Notes: generated by a model from the sequence alone, not told the origin. Positions 1 through 8,891 are shown, counted from the first letter of the stretch. The stretch is 38,536 nucleotides of DNA from GCA-2770975 sp050248915 (GCA_050248915.1 JBFWRL010000038.1:1-38536); one strand, 5' to 3'. Translations and numbers: made by a program.

Positions 1-1335
1 CCCCCGTTCCGAATTGTCTAAGGCTTTTTGCCGCTCATTGCAATAGGCCCGATTATACCCTGGGGTGGGAGAACTTGCTGGCGTAATGGTCCGTGGCAAG
101 GGCAGTTTGAGATGATAAAGGTGTGCTACCACTTGGTGTTCTTGGGAAACTTTGTTCCAAGTTTGCCAAGTCACGACAAATTGGTATTGATCAATCACCC
201 CCACACTCGGACGGCCTTCAAAGCTGTGATTAAAAAAATTAACCCGAAATTCAGTTTCGCTGGCCACCCCTTGGGGATTAAATCGACGGGCATAAATATT
301 GCCCCCTGAATTTTGAGGGGACTGATTTCCCCAAACCACAACAAAATCCCCTTCAGGTCCAACAGCCAGGTCCACTTTCTGGAGCGCAGGCCCCAGTGGG
401 CGGCTGTTGATCTTAAACGGCTTTGCCAAAGGTTTGAGATCTGACGTGAAGATGGTTCCCATCAGTTGGTTTGGGTTGTCTTTTGTCGGGCCTTCCACAA
501 TCATTGGCTGGTTTTGGGCATTTACTTCCAGGTCCAAGATGTTGGCTTGCTGGGAAATCTCTCGATTTATTGCTCGGCTTTGGCCCTTCGGGCTGTATAA
601 AGCAATTGTATTGTCAGATTTTAAGACAAAATCGCCATTTGACAGACTGCGAAGCAGCGGTTTTTGCTTGGCCTGTGCTGAAACACGCTTTTCCCACTTT
701 TTTTGCCCTTCAAGACTGTATTTCATCAAGAGAATATCTCCACCCTCAATCACAAAAGCCAGGAGCAAATCCCCTTTTGGGTCAAAACAGAGGTCTCTTT
801 TGCCGCCATCAAGGGTCGCTTTTGAAACGGGCATTTGCACTTCAACGGCTGCTATTTTGGGATCCAATCTGTTTTGGGGATCCGGACGCAGTATTTGAAA
901 CCAAATTTCTTGGTCGGTGGACCAGAGAATGACTTTGTCATTGGCTTGATTTATTACTACCTGGGGCAGAGAAGGATGAATCAAATCTGCGGAACTGTCT
1001 GCCTGTTTAACGGGATGAGAAATGGCCAGTTGATTGACTTTCCATTCGTTGCCAGTCAAGCGCCCACCTTGATCAAAAGATTGGGCATAAATATTGTGGC
1101 TTTGATCCGCTTCTTGCTGGTCCCAGACGATCAGAAAATTCCCCTTTAAATCACTGGCAACGGAAGGGTCCCCCTTGTAAAATTCATGGGAAGAACCGGT
1201 TTGAATTTCAGAGGCCTCAATGCGATCTGGCCCATCCAAAAGATTCATCAAATGAGCGTCCAGATCCTGACAATTGACCAAAAAGCTGACTATAATGGCC
1301 AAGCAGAACCAAAATTGGCAAGAGTGTAATTTCAT
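1..1335 (-). CDS. Secreted or lipoprotein-like repeat protein, 3' end truncated by the window edge
   Basis: The reverse strand is open from an ATG at 1335 to base 1 (445 codons, no stop), so the C-terminus is missing. The N-terminus MKLHSCQFWFCLAIIVSFLVNC is a basic start plus a hydrophobic core ending in Cys. The LVNC sequence is an imperfect lipobox, because Asn at -1 is unusual, so export is likely but lipidation is uncertain. The body holds recurring units such as FLIVWDQQ...NIYAQSFDQGG near residues 67-90 and FVVVWGNQS...NIYARRFNPQG near residues 343-365. This VVW...G.IYAQRFD.xG pattern is typical of beta-propeller-like repeats in secreted bacterial proteins. The function is unknown. No Shine-Dalgarno site precedes the ATG; TATAAT lies six bases upstream. 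The several forward-strand open frames here are shadows of this gene. Confidence 0.82.
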   Translation of the reverse strand, partial: MKLHSCQFWFCLAIIVSFLVNCQDLDAHLMNLLDGPDRIEASEIQTGSSHEFYKGDPSVASDLKGNFLIVWDQQEADQSHNIYAQSFDQGGRLTGNEWKVNQLAISHPVKQADSSADLIHPSLPQVVINQANDKVILWSTDQEIWFQILRPDPQNRLDPKIAAVEVQMPVSKATLDGGKRDLCFDPKGDLLLAFVIEGGDILLMKYSLEGQKKWEKRVSAQAKQKPLLRSLSNGDFVLKSDNTIALYSPKGQSRAINREISQQANILDLEVNAQNQPMIVEGPTKDNPNQLMGTIFTSDLKPLAKPFKINSRPLGPALQKVDLAVGPEGDFVVVWGNQSPQNSGGNIYARRFNPQGVASETEFRVNFFNHSFEGRPSVGVIDQYQFVVTWQTWNKVSQEHQVVAHLYHLKLPLPRTITPASSPTPGYNRAYCNERQKALDNSERG

Positions 1336-1341
1336 CAGACA

Positions 1342-1347
1342 ATTATA
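1342..1347 (-). promoter_or_regulatory. -10 element (TATAAT) of a probable leaderless promoter
   Basis: The reverse strand reads TATAAT at 1347-1342, then six bases, then the ATG at 1335. Initiation about seven bases after the -10 would fall on the A of the start codon. No purine-rich Shine-Dalgarno site is present. The -35 region at 17 bp spacing (TTTATT) is poor. Confidence 0.5.
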
Positions 1348-1392
1348 CGCTTGATTCCCAATTTAATAAATACCCGAATCAAAGGCCACGCC

Positions 1393-2190
1393 ATGTCTGA
1401 CCCCTGCTCACTCTATCTCGAATTGCTCAAAAAAACGGTGGGCAATTTTATCTATGGTGGGGATTTGGATTTGATGCTGGGTACACCCACTTTGGATCCC
1501 CCCTCGGGCAAAGTCCACAGTCTCAATTCGCCCCCTGCTGACCCAGCCAAAAAAGTGGCAGGGGGCATCTGGCCCTCTCAGGCCCACACCATGATTGGTC
1601 TGCACCGCCTCAACAATCTCCAATCCTGTCTCGAAGAAGTGCATAGAGCCCAAATTCCGGGTGATCTGATTGAAACGGGCGTTTGGCGCGGGGGGGCCGG
1701 GATTTTTATGGCGGGCTTTTTAAAGGCCCATGGCATTTCTGAACGCAAATTGTGGCTGGCTGATTCGTTTGAGGGCTTGCCTCCCCCCAATTTTAAGCGC
1801 TATCCCCGCGAGTCAGATATGGGCCTGCATATGGTCAAACATCTGGCCGTTTCAATCGATGAGGTGCGTGCCAATTTTGAGAAATACGGCCTTTTGAGTG
1901 AGCAGGTCATTTTCCTCAAAGGCTGGTTCAGAGAGACCTTGCCCACCGTCCCCATTCAGGCCTTGGCCATTCTGCGCCTCGATGGCGATATGTATGAATC
2001 GACGATGGATGCCCTGATTCATTTATATCCCAAATTATCGCCGGGGGGCTTTATTATTATCGATGATTATAATTCTTTTCAGCCCTGCAACGAGGCCCTG
2101 CACGATTACCGCCACGCGCATCAGATTCAGACTGAACTGCAGTTGATACCCAAAGGCGGTGCCTTTTGGCGCAAAGCGGCCTTGAGTTAG
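1393..2190 (+). CDS. TylF/MycF-family O-methyltransferase
   Basis: Predicted SAM-dependent methyltransferase of the macrocin O-methyltransferase (TylF) family, 265 aa from the ATG at 1393. A TTG at 1351 is in frame but would add a non-conserved extension. Family hallmarks are DLIETGVWRGGAGIF (SAM-binding motif I, about residues 92-106), LWLADSFEGLPPP (motif II acidic region), LRLDGDMYESTMDAL (metal-binding Asp) and GGFIIIDDYN. Known members methylate sugar hydroxyls of macrolides or aminocoumarins with Mg2+. In genomes without such clusters they usually sit with glycan or surface polysaccharide genes. No glycosyltransferase lies next to it here, so the substrate cannot be guessed. It is convergent with radA; the two stop codons overlap by four bases. 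Confidence 0.85.
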   Translation: MSDPCSLYLELLKKTVGNFIYGGDLDLMLGTPTLDPPSGKVHSLNSPPADPAKKVAGGIWPSQAHTMIGLHRLNNLQSCLEEVHRAQIPGDLIETGVWRGGAGIFMAGFLKAHGISERKLWLADSFEGLPPPNFKRYPRESDMGLHMVKHLAVSIDEVRANFEKYGLLSEQVIFLKGWFRETLPTVPIQALAILRLDGDMYESTMDALIHLYPKLSPGGFIIIDDYNSFQPCNEALHDYRHAHQIQTELQLIPKGGAFWRKAALS

Positions 2191-3611
2191 TTTTTGGCGG
2201 CGGCAGGCGTGTCTTTGTCTGCGCCTTTGAGTGTGCGAATGGCTTCTGTGAGCTTTTTCACCCCGATAATTTCAATCCCTTCGACTTTTTCCTTTAAAGG
2301 CAAATTAGAGGTGGGCACCACCGCCCGCGTAAAACCCAATTTACAGGCCTCAATCAGGCGGCGCTCAAGCTGGGCCACAGAGCGGATTTCCCCCGCAAGT
2401 CCCACTTCACCCAAAAACACGGTGCGGCCTTCGAGCGGCAGATCACGCACTCCCGAAACCAGGGCCATGGCCACGGCCAAATCTGCGGCGGGCTCTTCGA
2501 TCGCCAGCCCGCCGACAACATTGACCAGCACGTCGGATTTGGAGAGATTGAGCCCCACCCGTTTTTCGAGCACGGCCAAAATTTGAATCAGGCGCTGGTG
2601 GCCAATGCCATTGGCTGAACGCTTGGGAAAATTGGCAAAAGAAGAATAGCTCAGGGCCTGAATTTCGACCAAAAGTGGGCGACTGCCCTCCATGGTCACA
2701 CCAATGGCTGAGCCACTGATCTCTGCGGTGTATTCAGATAAAAACAGGGCCGAGGGGTTTTCGACGGCTTCGAGGCCACTGCCACGCATTTCAAAAACCC
2801 CCACTTCGTGGGTGGCCCCAAAGCGGTTTTTGATTGTGCGCAAGAGCCGAAAAGAACGGTAGCGCTCACCTTCAAAATAGAGCACGGCATCGACCATGTG
2901 TTCGAGTACCTTGGGCCCGGCGATATCTCCGTCTTTGTTGACATGGCCAATAATCCAAATGCTGATCTGCTTTTGTTTCGCCAATTTTAAGAGCAAATTG
3001 CAGGTATTTTTTACCTGGCTGATACCCCCAGGGGGTGACTCCAGGCGGGAATCATAGACGGCTTGAATCGAATCCAAGATCGCGACAGCAGGCCGTTTTT
3101 GGTCGAGAATACCCATGATCGCCTGCATTTCGGTTTCAGCCAAGAGAAAAAAGTTTTGAGACTGCTCAAATCCCAGGCGTTGGGCCCGCGATTTGATCTG
3201 TTGGGCCGACTCTTCTCCCGAGACATAAATCACAGGCTGGCCTTGGTTTTCGGCCATGTGAAAGGCCGATTGCAACAAAAGGGTGGATTTGCCGATGCCC
3301 GGCTCTCCCCCCAAAAGCACCAATGAGCCAGGCACCAATCCACCGCCCAAGGTGCGGTCCAATTCACCCATGCCGGTTTTGAGACGATCTTCTTCGCTGT
3401 AGACAATTTCTTGCAAGCGCAGCAATTCCACCAGATCAGTGGGTTGATAGTGTTCAACCAGGTCCATGCGGTTTTTTTTGTCTTGCACAACTTGCTCTTC
3501 TAAACTGTTCCAAGCCCCACATTCGGGGCATTTGCCCAACCATCTGGGTGTGTCTGCGCCACAGCTATTGCAGACATATCGGGTCTTGATTTTGGGGGTA
3601 CTTTTTGCCAT
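2187..3611 (-). CDS. radA: DNA repair protein RadA (Sms)
   Basis: RadA is a RecA-like ATPase that drives branch migration during homologous recombination and repair. From the ATG at 3611 it has 474 aa, close to the usual 450-460. The four-Cys zinc finger is at residues 14, 17, 28 and 31 (CNSCG, CPECG). Walker A is GGEPGIGKST at about 101-110, followed by the RadA-specific KNRFG motif at about 261-265. A C-terminal Lon-protease-like domain carries DVLVNVVGGLAIEEPAADL. An upstream in-frame ATG at 3647 would add 12 residues. The start at 3611 is preferred because the family begins just before the zinc finger, but neither start has a convincing Shine-Dalgarno site. The 3' end overlaps the convergent methyltransferase gene. 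Confidence 0.96.
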   Translation of the reverse strand: MAKSTPKIKTRYVCNSCGADTPRWLGKCPECGAWNSLEEQVVQDKKNRMDLVEHYQPTDLVELLRLQEIVYSEEDRLKTGMGELDRTLGGGLVPGSLVLLGGEPGIGKSTLLLQSAFHMAENQGQPVIYVSGEESAQQIKSRAQRLGFEQSQNFFLLAETEMQAIMGILDQKRPAVAILDSIQAVYDSRLESPPGGISQVKNTCNLLLKLAKQKQISIWIIGHVNKDGDIAGPKVLEHMVDAVLYFEGERYRSFRLLRTIKNRFGATHEVGVFEMRGSGLEAVENPSALFLSEYTAEISGSAIGVTMEGSRPLLVEIQALSYSSFANFPKRSANGIGHQRLIQILAVLEKRVGLNLSKSDVLVNVVGGLAIEEPAADLAVAMALVSGVRDLPLEGRTVFLGEVGLAGEIRSVAQLERRLIEACKLGFTRAVVPTSNLPLKEKVEGIEIIGVKKLTEAIRTLKGADKDTPAAAKN

Positions 3612-3761
3612 CTTTTTTTCGGGCCTATTCCCTAACATTCCAGACATCTTTGACTTTTTTTGACCATCACTGCAACATTCATTGCCGAATCACAGGCACG
3701 AATCACATACGCGAAAACCACATACACACGCATACACCTTATATTTCAGTATAACCATTCT

Positions 3762-3773
3762 TTCACAAGTGAA
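3762..3773. repeat. Inverted repeat TTCAC-AA-GTGAA in the radA/K+ channel intergenic region
   Basis: A five-base palindrome with a two-base centre lies in the divergent 205-bp gap between radA and the channel gene, next to an AT-rich stretch (TATAAC 3750-3755 forward, TATACT 3753-3748 reverse) that could serve as -10 boxes. It could be an operator; no other support. Confidence 0.25.
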
Positions 3774-3816
3774 CAAGTCCCTTCCCGCCATGAATTTTTC
3801 GCGTTAAGGTATTTAG

Positions 3817-4890
3817 ATGCAGCACAAACACGCCACTTTTCGGATCGTCTTAACTTCGCTCTGGCAAGAAGTGCGTCTGCCTCTGTTTTTGCTTACGGGC
3901 ACGTTCTTTGGGGGAGCCTTGGGCTACCGCTTGCTCTATCCAGAACAGTCCTGGACCCTGATTTTTTACATGACGGGAATCACCCTCGCAACGGTGGGTT
4001 ATGGTGATGTTTTGGGCACTGAAAAAACACCCCTGACGGCTGCCTACACCCTGATTTTGATGCTGGCAGGCATGTCGATGGTGGTCTATGGGCTGTCGAG
4101 TGTCACAGCTTTTATAGTCGAAGGGCGACTCAGCCGCTTATTGATGGAAAACCGCATTCGGAGGAAAATTGCACGTATGCAAGGGCATTTTATTGTTTGT
4201 GGTGCGGGCACCTTGGGAGAACATGTCATCCGTGAAATGCTCAATTCCCATGCCCAGGTGGTGGTGATCGACTCGGATCTTGTACATTTAAACCAACTCA
4301 AAGAGGAATATCCCGAGCTGATCGCTTTACATGGCGATGCCACAAATGATGAAGATTTAAATGAGGCCAATATTGCCAATGCCCGTGGCTTGGTGGCGGC
4401 TCTGAGCAATGACAAAGACAATTTGTTTTTAACCCTGACGGCCCGTCAGATCAACCCCGCGCTCAAAATTGTCTCGCGGGCCGTGGATGTCAATTTGCAC
4501 AATCGCCTCAAAATAGCCGGAGCGGATTACATAGTCAGTCCCAATTATATTGGCGGCATGCGCATGGCATCCGAAATTCTCAGGCCCAACGTGGTTAGCT
4601 TCCTCGACCGCATGTTGCGCGGCAAAGATCCCTCGATTCGGGTCTCAGAAGTGGTGATCTCTCCCCAATGTCCCTACCAAGGCAAACGCTTGGGTGAAGT
4701 GCCAATTTATGCCCAGACTGGGCTGAATATGTTGGCCTGGTCTGCCACGGGCAAAGACGAAGATATTTGTTATAATCCAGGGCCAGAGACCCGTTTGGAT
4801 GTAGGCGGTTTTTTGCTTTTTATCGGCAATTTTGACCAAATTCATAAATTAGAGCATTTATTGGACTCAACATCAAGTCATTTTGCTTAA
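3817..4890 (+). CDS. Two-helix potassium channel with RCK (TrkA-N/TrkA-C) domains
   Basis: 357-aa K+ channel of the MthK/YugO type. There is a first membrane helix at about residues 20-40, a pore helix and the intact selectivity filter TVGYGD at 59-64, and a second helix at about 73-100. Next comes a cytoplasmic Rossmann RCK domain with the GAGTLG dinucleotide motif at 129-134 and an acidic strand end VVVIDSD at about 148-154. A C-terminal TrkA-C-like domain follows (about 250-350). Such channels are gated by Ca2+, Na+ or nucleotides bound to the RCK ring. The start ATG has AAGG seven bases upstream. It is followed by a Kef-type antiporter with its own promoter, so the pair is clustered but perhaps not cotranscribed. 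Confidence 0.92.
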   Translation: MQHKHATFRIVLTSLWQEVRLPLFLLTGTFFGGALGYRLLYPEQSWTLIFYMTGITLATVGYGDVLGTEKTPLTAAYTLILMLAGMSMVVYGLSSVTAFIVEGRLSRLLMENRIRRKIARMQGHFIVCGAGTLGEHVIREMLNSHAQVVVIDSDLVHLNQLKEEYPELIALHGDATNDEDLNEANIANARGLVAALSNDKDNLFLTLTARQINPALKIVSRAVDVNLHNRLKIAGADYIVSPNYIGGMRMASEILRPNVVSFLDRMLRGKDPSIRVSEVVISPQCPYQGKRLGEVPIYAQTGLNMLAWSATGKDEDICYNPGPETRLDVGGFLLFIGNFDQIHKLEHLLDSTSSHFA

Positions 4891-4910
4891 ATCCATACAG
4901 ATAGAAATGC

Positions 4911-4949
4911 TTGACCCTCGCAATCCTCAAAACTTATACTTGTTATAAG
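4911..4949 (+). promoter_or_regulatory. Promoter with overlapping operator-like palindrome upstream of the Kef-type antiporter
   Basis: The -35 TTGACC (4911-4916) and -10 TATACT (4935-4940) are separated by 18 bp, and each matches the sigma-70 consensus at five of six bases. A 6-5-6 inverted repeat, CTTATA-CTTGT-TATAAG (4933-4949), covers the -10 and the likely start site. A protein bound there would block transcription of the gene at 5015. Confidence 0.55.
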
Positions 4950-5014
4950 CAAAAAAACGATTTTGCATATTTCCCCACTCCACAACTTAAACTGAAGGGC
5001 AGGCGCGCTGCTGC

Positions 5015-7012
5015 TTGGAAATTGTGTTATTAAAAGAATTGATTGTGATCTTGGGCCTCTCCACCGTGGTGGTGCTGGTCTGTCAAAAGCTTAAAATCCC
5101 TTCGATCATGGGTTTTTTGCTCACAGGTGTGGTGGCTGGCCCCCACGGTTTGGGTCTGGTGCATTCATTGCACGAAGTGGAAATGATCGCCGAAATTGGC
5201 ATTGTCTTTTTGCTGTTTACCATTGGCATTGAATTTTCGTTTGAACACCTCTTGTATATTCGCCGCACGGTTTTACAGGGGGGATTTTTACAGGTTGGGC
5301 TGACCATTTTGGCCATTGCAGGGGGCTTTACTTTATTGGGGCAGCAACCCAATGTGGGCATTTTTGCAGGTTGTCTGATTGCCTTAAGCAGCACCGCCAT
5401 TGTGCTCAAATTGATGCAGGCCCGCCTCGAAATGGACAGCCCCCATGGCAAAATTGTCTTGGGAGTCTTGATTTTTCAAGATTTGGTGATTGTACCCATG
5501 ATGCTCTTGACCCCGCTCTTGGCAGGCAAAGCAGACAATCCCGGCCTGAGCCTGATGATTCTGGGTCTCAAGTCTGTGGCTGTGGGTCTGGGGGTCTGGA
5601 TCGCAAGCAAATGGCTGATGCCCCGCCTGCTTTTTCAGATTGTCAAAAGCCGCAACTCTGAGCTGTTTTTGCTCAGCATTATCTCCATTTGTATGGTGGT
5701 TGCCTGGCTGACATCCAGCCTGGGCCTGTCACTCTCATTGGGGGCCTTTTTGGCCGGTTTGATCATCTCCGAATCCGAATACAGCCATCAGGCCATGAGC
5801 AATATTTTGCCCTTTCGCGATATTTTTATTAGCTTCTTTTTTGTCTCGATAGGCATGTTGCTGGATATGCATTTTTTCCTGGCAAATGCAGGCCTGATTC
5901 TGGCTTTGGTGGCGGGGGTTTTGCTGCTCAAATTTGTGACAGGTTATATTGCCTCAGCCTCGCTGGGTTATCCATTGCGCACCAATCTTCTCAGCGCTTT
6001 GGCCCTCTGCCAAGTGGGTGAATTTGCCTTTGTGCTCTCCAAAAGTGGGGTAGAATTTGGCCTGCTTTCTCCCCAAAATTACCAACTCTTTTTGGCCGTT
6101 TCGATTTGCACCATGGCCCTGACCCCACCTTTGATTGCCATGGGTCCCAAAACCTCTGAAATGGTCACCCGTTTGCCCATTCCCAAGCGCTTTACCGGAC
6201 ATTTAACCCTGCCCGATCAGCCCGAATCCGCTGCCGAAGCGGAGAGTTTGCGTAACCATTTGGTGATCATCGGCTATGGTGTCAATGGCCAAAATCTCTC
6301 ACGGGCCGCCAAAGCGGGCGGCATAGCTTATGCCGTTTTGGAGGCCAATGCCCAAACCGTGCAGGCCTTTAAGGCCCAGGGCGAGCCCGTTCATTTTGGG
6401 GATGCTGCCCAGCCCCTGATTCTCGAACAGGTCAGACTCTCTCAGGCCCGAGTGGCGGTGATCGCCATTTCCGACCCAGACGCCACCCGTCGGATCATTG
6501 CCGCAATTCGCCAATTAAATGATCGGCTCTATTTGATTGTGCGCACCCGCTTTGTCAAAGAAATACCCGAATTGCTCAAATTGGGAGCCGATCGGGTTGT
6601 GCCTGAAGAATTTGAAACCTCGGTTGAAATTTTTAGTTTGGTCTTGCGCAAGTACTTTGTGCCCGAAGAAGAAATCCTCAACTTTGTTGAAGAGGTCCGG
6701 GCCGATAGCTATGGCATGTTGCGCGGACACAAACGGGAAAAAGTCTCAGTCAGCGAATTGCAAGAAGAGGAAGAGATCGAAATTTTTTCTCGCCGTCTGG
6801 AAGAAGGTAGCCCCTTGGTGGGGCAGACTTTGCTGGAAAGCAATTTGCGCCAAAATTATGGCGTGACTGTTCTGGCCATTCGCCGCGAGGCCCAATTGAT
6901 CAGCAATTTGGACATTCATTCCCGCTTTCGCTCAGGGGATGTGCTGGTGATGATGGGACACGCCCAGATTTTGACCGACACGGCCAGTTTGTTCCGTGCA
7001 GCAGAGGTTTAA
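5015..7012 (+). CDS. Monovalent cation:proton antiporter-2 (KefB/KefC-like) with TrkA-N and TrkA-C domains
   Basis: 665-aa CPA2-family K+/H+ (or Na+/H+) antiporter. Residues 1 to about 385 form the multi-helix exchanger domain, beginning with the typical IPSIMGFLLTGVVAGPHGLG and containing EIGIVFLLFTIGIEFSFE and LIFQDLVIVPMML. A TrkA-N Rossmann domain follows (GYGVNG at about residue 421) and then a TrkA-C domain near the C-terminus (about 575-660). Unlike E. coli KefC it has this terminal TrkA-C module, as in many bacterial and cyanobacterial homologues. The start is a TTG without a well-placed Shine-Dalgarno site (GGGCAGG is about 12 bases away), so it may be wrong by a few codons. Potassium efflux coupled to pH or osmotic control is the likely role, alongside the K+ channel upstream. 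Confidence 0.9.
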   Translation: MEIVLLKELIVILGLSTVVVLVCQKLKIPSIMGFLLTGVVAGPHGLGLVHSLHEVEMIAEIGIVFLLFTIGIEFSFEHLLYIRRTVLQGGFLQVGLTILAIAGGFTLLGQQPNVGIFAGCLIALSSTAIVLKLMQARLEMDSPHGKIVLGVLIFQDLVIVPMMLLTPLLAGKADNPGLSLMILGLKSVAVGLGVWIASKWLMPRLLFQIVKSRNSELFLLSIISICMVVAWLTSSLGLSLSLGAFLAGLIISESEYSHQAMSNILPFRDIFISFFFVSIGMLLDMHFFLANAGLILALVAGVLLLKFVTGYIASASLGYPLRTNLLSALALCQVGEFAFVLSKSGVEFGLLSPQNYQLFLAVSICTMALTPPLIAMGPKTSEMVTRLPIPKRFTGHLTLPDQPESAAEAESLRNHLVIIGYGVNGQNLSRAAKAGGIAYAVLEANAQTVQAFKAQGEPVHFGDAAQPLILEQVRLSQARVAVIAISDPDATRRIIAAIRQLNDRLYLIVRTRFVKEIPELLKLGADRVVPEEFETSVEIFSLVLRKYFVPEEEILNFVEEVRADSYGMLRGHKREKVSVSELQEEEEIEIFSRRLEEGSPLVGQTLLESNLRQNYGVTVLAIRREAQLISNLDIHSRFRSGDVLVMMGHAQILTDTASLFRAAEV

Positions 7013-7022
7013 GTTTTGGGAT

Positions 7023-7036
7023 ATGACCTAAGTCAT
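7023..7036. repeat. Inverted repeat ATGAC-CTAA-GTCAT between antiporter and symporter genes
   Basis: A perfect five-base inverted repeat with a four-base centre starts 11 bases after the antiporter stop. No T-run follows, so it is not an obvious terminator; an operator for the symporter is possible. A weak extended -10 (TGGTAGACT, 7080-7088) lies downstream. Confidence 0.25.
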
Positions 7037-7163
7037 CTCATTCAGCAAGAGCCCCATTCTAGGGACATTCGGAAAAAAATGGTAGACTGAAACACTTCTT
7101 TCCCCACCTGCAAAATCCCGTTTTGGGTATCTATTGGGGCAGAAATTCTAGGAGGTCAAGGCA

Positions 7164-8891
7164 TTGGATATTCTCTCGCTCATGGAAGTAATTATTGGAT
7201 TTCTATGGGGGCCGTGGACATTCTTTGTCTTGATGGGCACAGGAATTCTCTTCACAATCTGGACAAAATTTATCCAGTTTCGCGCAGTCACCCACGGGGT
7301 GACGGTCATTCGGGGGGTTTATGACAGCCCCGATGACCCTGGCGCGATCAACCACTTTCAAGCCCTTTCGGCGGCCCTGTCGGCCACCGTCGGGCTCGGC
7401 AATATTGGTGGGGTTGCCATGGCTATTGCCTTGGGCGGTCCCGGTTCGCTGTTTTGGATGTGGGTGGTAGGATTTCTCGGCATGGCCATCAAGACGGTCG
7501 AAGTCACTCTGGCACTCATGTACCGCAATACCGACAATCCCGACGACCCCCACGGGGGAGCCATGTGGGTGATCGACAAAACCCTCGGCAAACACGACGA
7601 TTGGCGCAAAGTCGCAGGCCGAATTCTGGCCTATTTTTTCTGTTGTACCCTCTTAATTTCCACCATGACTGGTGGCAATATGTTTCAGTCTTGGAACGTG
7701 GGTGAAATTCTCAACGTCTATTTTGGCGTCCCCCAGATTGCCACAGGCATCGTGCTGGCAATTGTGGTGGGTGCGGTCATTATTGGCGGGATCAAACGCA
7801 TTGGCGATGTGGCTGAGAAAATTGTGCCACTGATGTGTGGCATGTATATCCTCTCAGGGCTGGCTGTTTTGGCGATCAATATCGACAAAATCCCTTCTAT
7901 GTTTATGCTGATCATTCAATCGGCATTTACGCCCGTGGCTGCTGGCGGCGCTTTTGTCGGCGTTAGCGTTTATACTGCCTTTGAAATGGGCCTGCAGCGC
8001 GCGCTTTTTTCAAATGAAGCGGGTCAAGGCTCTGCTCCGATTGCCCACTCGGCGGCCAAAACCGACGAACCCTCCCGTGAAGGGGTTGTGGCGGGCCTGG
8101 AGCCCTTTATCGACACCTTGATGATCTGTACACTCACCGCGATGGTGATTTTGTGTACAGGCACTTGGAACCGTCCTGCGATTGGGGAAATCAAAGGCCC
8201 TGTGGCGATTGTTCAAGCCGAAGGCAAGGTCAAATTGGAGGCCCCCACCTCTGTCAAAGCCCTGCCTGAATTGCCCAGTTGGGAAAAATGGCAGCCCGGT
8301 TCCCAGGTCTTTATTTTGGCAGATGCCCCTGATGCCAAAACTGGAGAAAAGAAACGGGTCAAAATTTATGGCGCAATCAAAGCCGGTGCCACAGCAGGCC
8401 AAGACCATATCGAATGGGGCGAAGTCCCTGCCGGGGCAGTTTTAGCCAAAAAAGCCAATGGCCAAACCGACCAAAGTGTCTTCCGCAATTTTGTGGGGGC
8501 CAGTTTGACCGGGCATGCCTTCGACCGGGCCTTTCCGGGGCTGGGCAAATGGTTGGTCACGGCAGCAGCACTGCTCTTTGCCATCTCGACCATGATCTCT
8601 TGGAGCTATTATGGCGAACAGGGCATCATATTTATGTTTAATGGCAAAGGGACCCTGATCTACAAAGGGATTTTCCTCTTGGGGGCCTTAATTGCCCCTG
8701 TCATGATCAGCACCGATCGCGAGTTGGGGATTTTGGCGGATTTTGGCACAGGCTGGATGCTTTGGGCCAATATCCCGATCCTACTCACCATGGGCTATCT
8801 TGCTGTGAACGATCTCGATGGTTACTTCAAGAAATTGAAAGCTGGCGAGTTTAAGGCCCACAAGCCGATCAATCCGTTTACCAAACAATAA
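7164..8891 (+). CDS. Alanine/glycine:cation symporter (AGCS family) with an inserted loop domain
   Basis: 575-aa Na+ (or H+)-coupled amino acid symporter. The AGCS hallmarks are present: ALSATVGLGNIGGVAMA, MALGG-like GGPGSLFWMW, ALMYR, and the conserved FSNEAGQGSAPIAHSAA. The TTG start is supported by AGGAGG at 7150-7155, eight bases upstream; the ATG at 7182 is too far from it. The family is usually about 450-540 aa. Here, after the helix ending MVILCTGTW (about residue 334), there is a soluble segment of roughly 110 residues up to SLTGHAF (about 449), where relatives have a much shorter loop. It is rich in Lys, Ala and Glu and looks like a folded insertion rather than a frameshift, because family sequence resumes in frame with LLFAISTMISWSYYGEQ. 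It is monocistronic, ended by a strong terminator. Confidence 0.92.
   Translation: MDILSLMEVIIGFLWGPWTFFVLMGTGILFTIWTKFIQFRAVTHGVTVIRGVYDSPDDPGAINHFQALSAALSATVGLGNIGGVAMAIALGGPGSLFWMWVVGFLGMAIKTVEVTLALMYRNTDNPDDPHGGAMWVIDKTLGKHDDWRKVAGRILAYFFCCTLLISTMTGGNMFQSWNVGEILNVYFGVPQIATGIVLAIVVGAVIIGGIKRIGDVAEKIVPLMCGMYILSGLAVLAINIDKIPSMFMLIIQSAFTPVAAGGAFVGVSVYTAFEMGLQRALFSNEAGQGSAPIAHSAAKTDEPSREGVVAGLEPFIDTLMICTLTAMVILCTGTWNRPAIGEIKGPVAIVQAEGKVKLEAPTSVKALPELPSWEKWQPGSQVFILADAPDAKTGEKKRVKIYGAIKAGATAGQDHIEWGEVPAGAVLAKKANGQTDQSVFRNFVGASLTGHAFDRAFPGLGKWLVTAAALLFAISTMISWSYYGEQGIIFMFNGKGTLIYKGIFLLGALIAPVMISTDRELGILADFGTGWMLWANIPILLTMGYLAVNDLDGYFKKLKAGEFKAHKPINPFTKQ

Noticed and set aside
407..932. Forward open frames of 163 and 153 aa near the left edge
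   Set aside because: They oppose the long reverse frame 1-1335, which has a signal peptide and repeats; the forward products are Pro/Cys/Phe-rich without family features.
3686..3740. Repeated CACATAC/CATACAC stretch upstream of the K+ channel gene
   Set aside because: The units are short and irregular with no spacers; not a CRISPR array or clear direct repeat.
7013..7163. Possible glycine riboswitch before the AGCS symporter
   Set aside because: I could not find the conserved aptamer core; only a small hairpin and an inverted repeat are visible.
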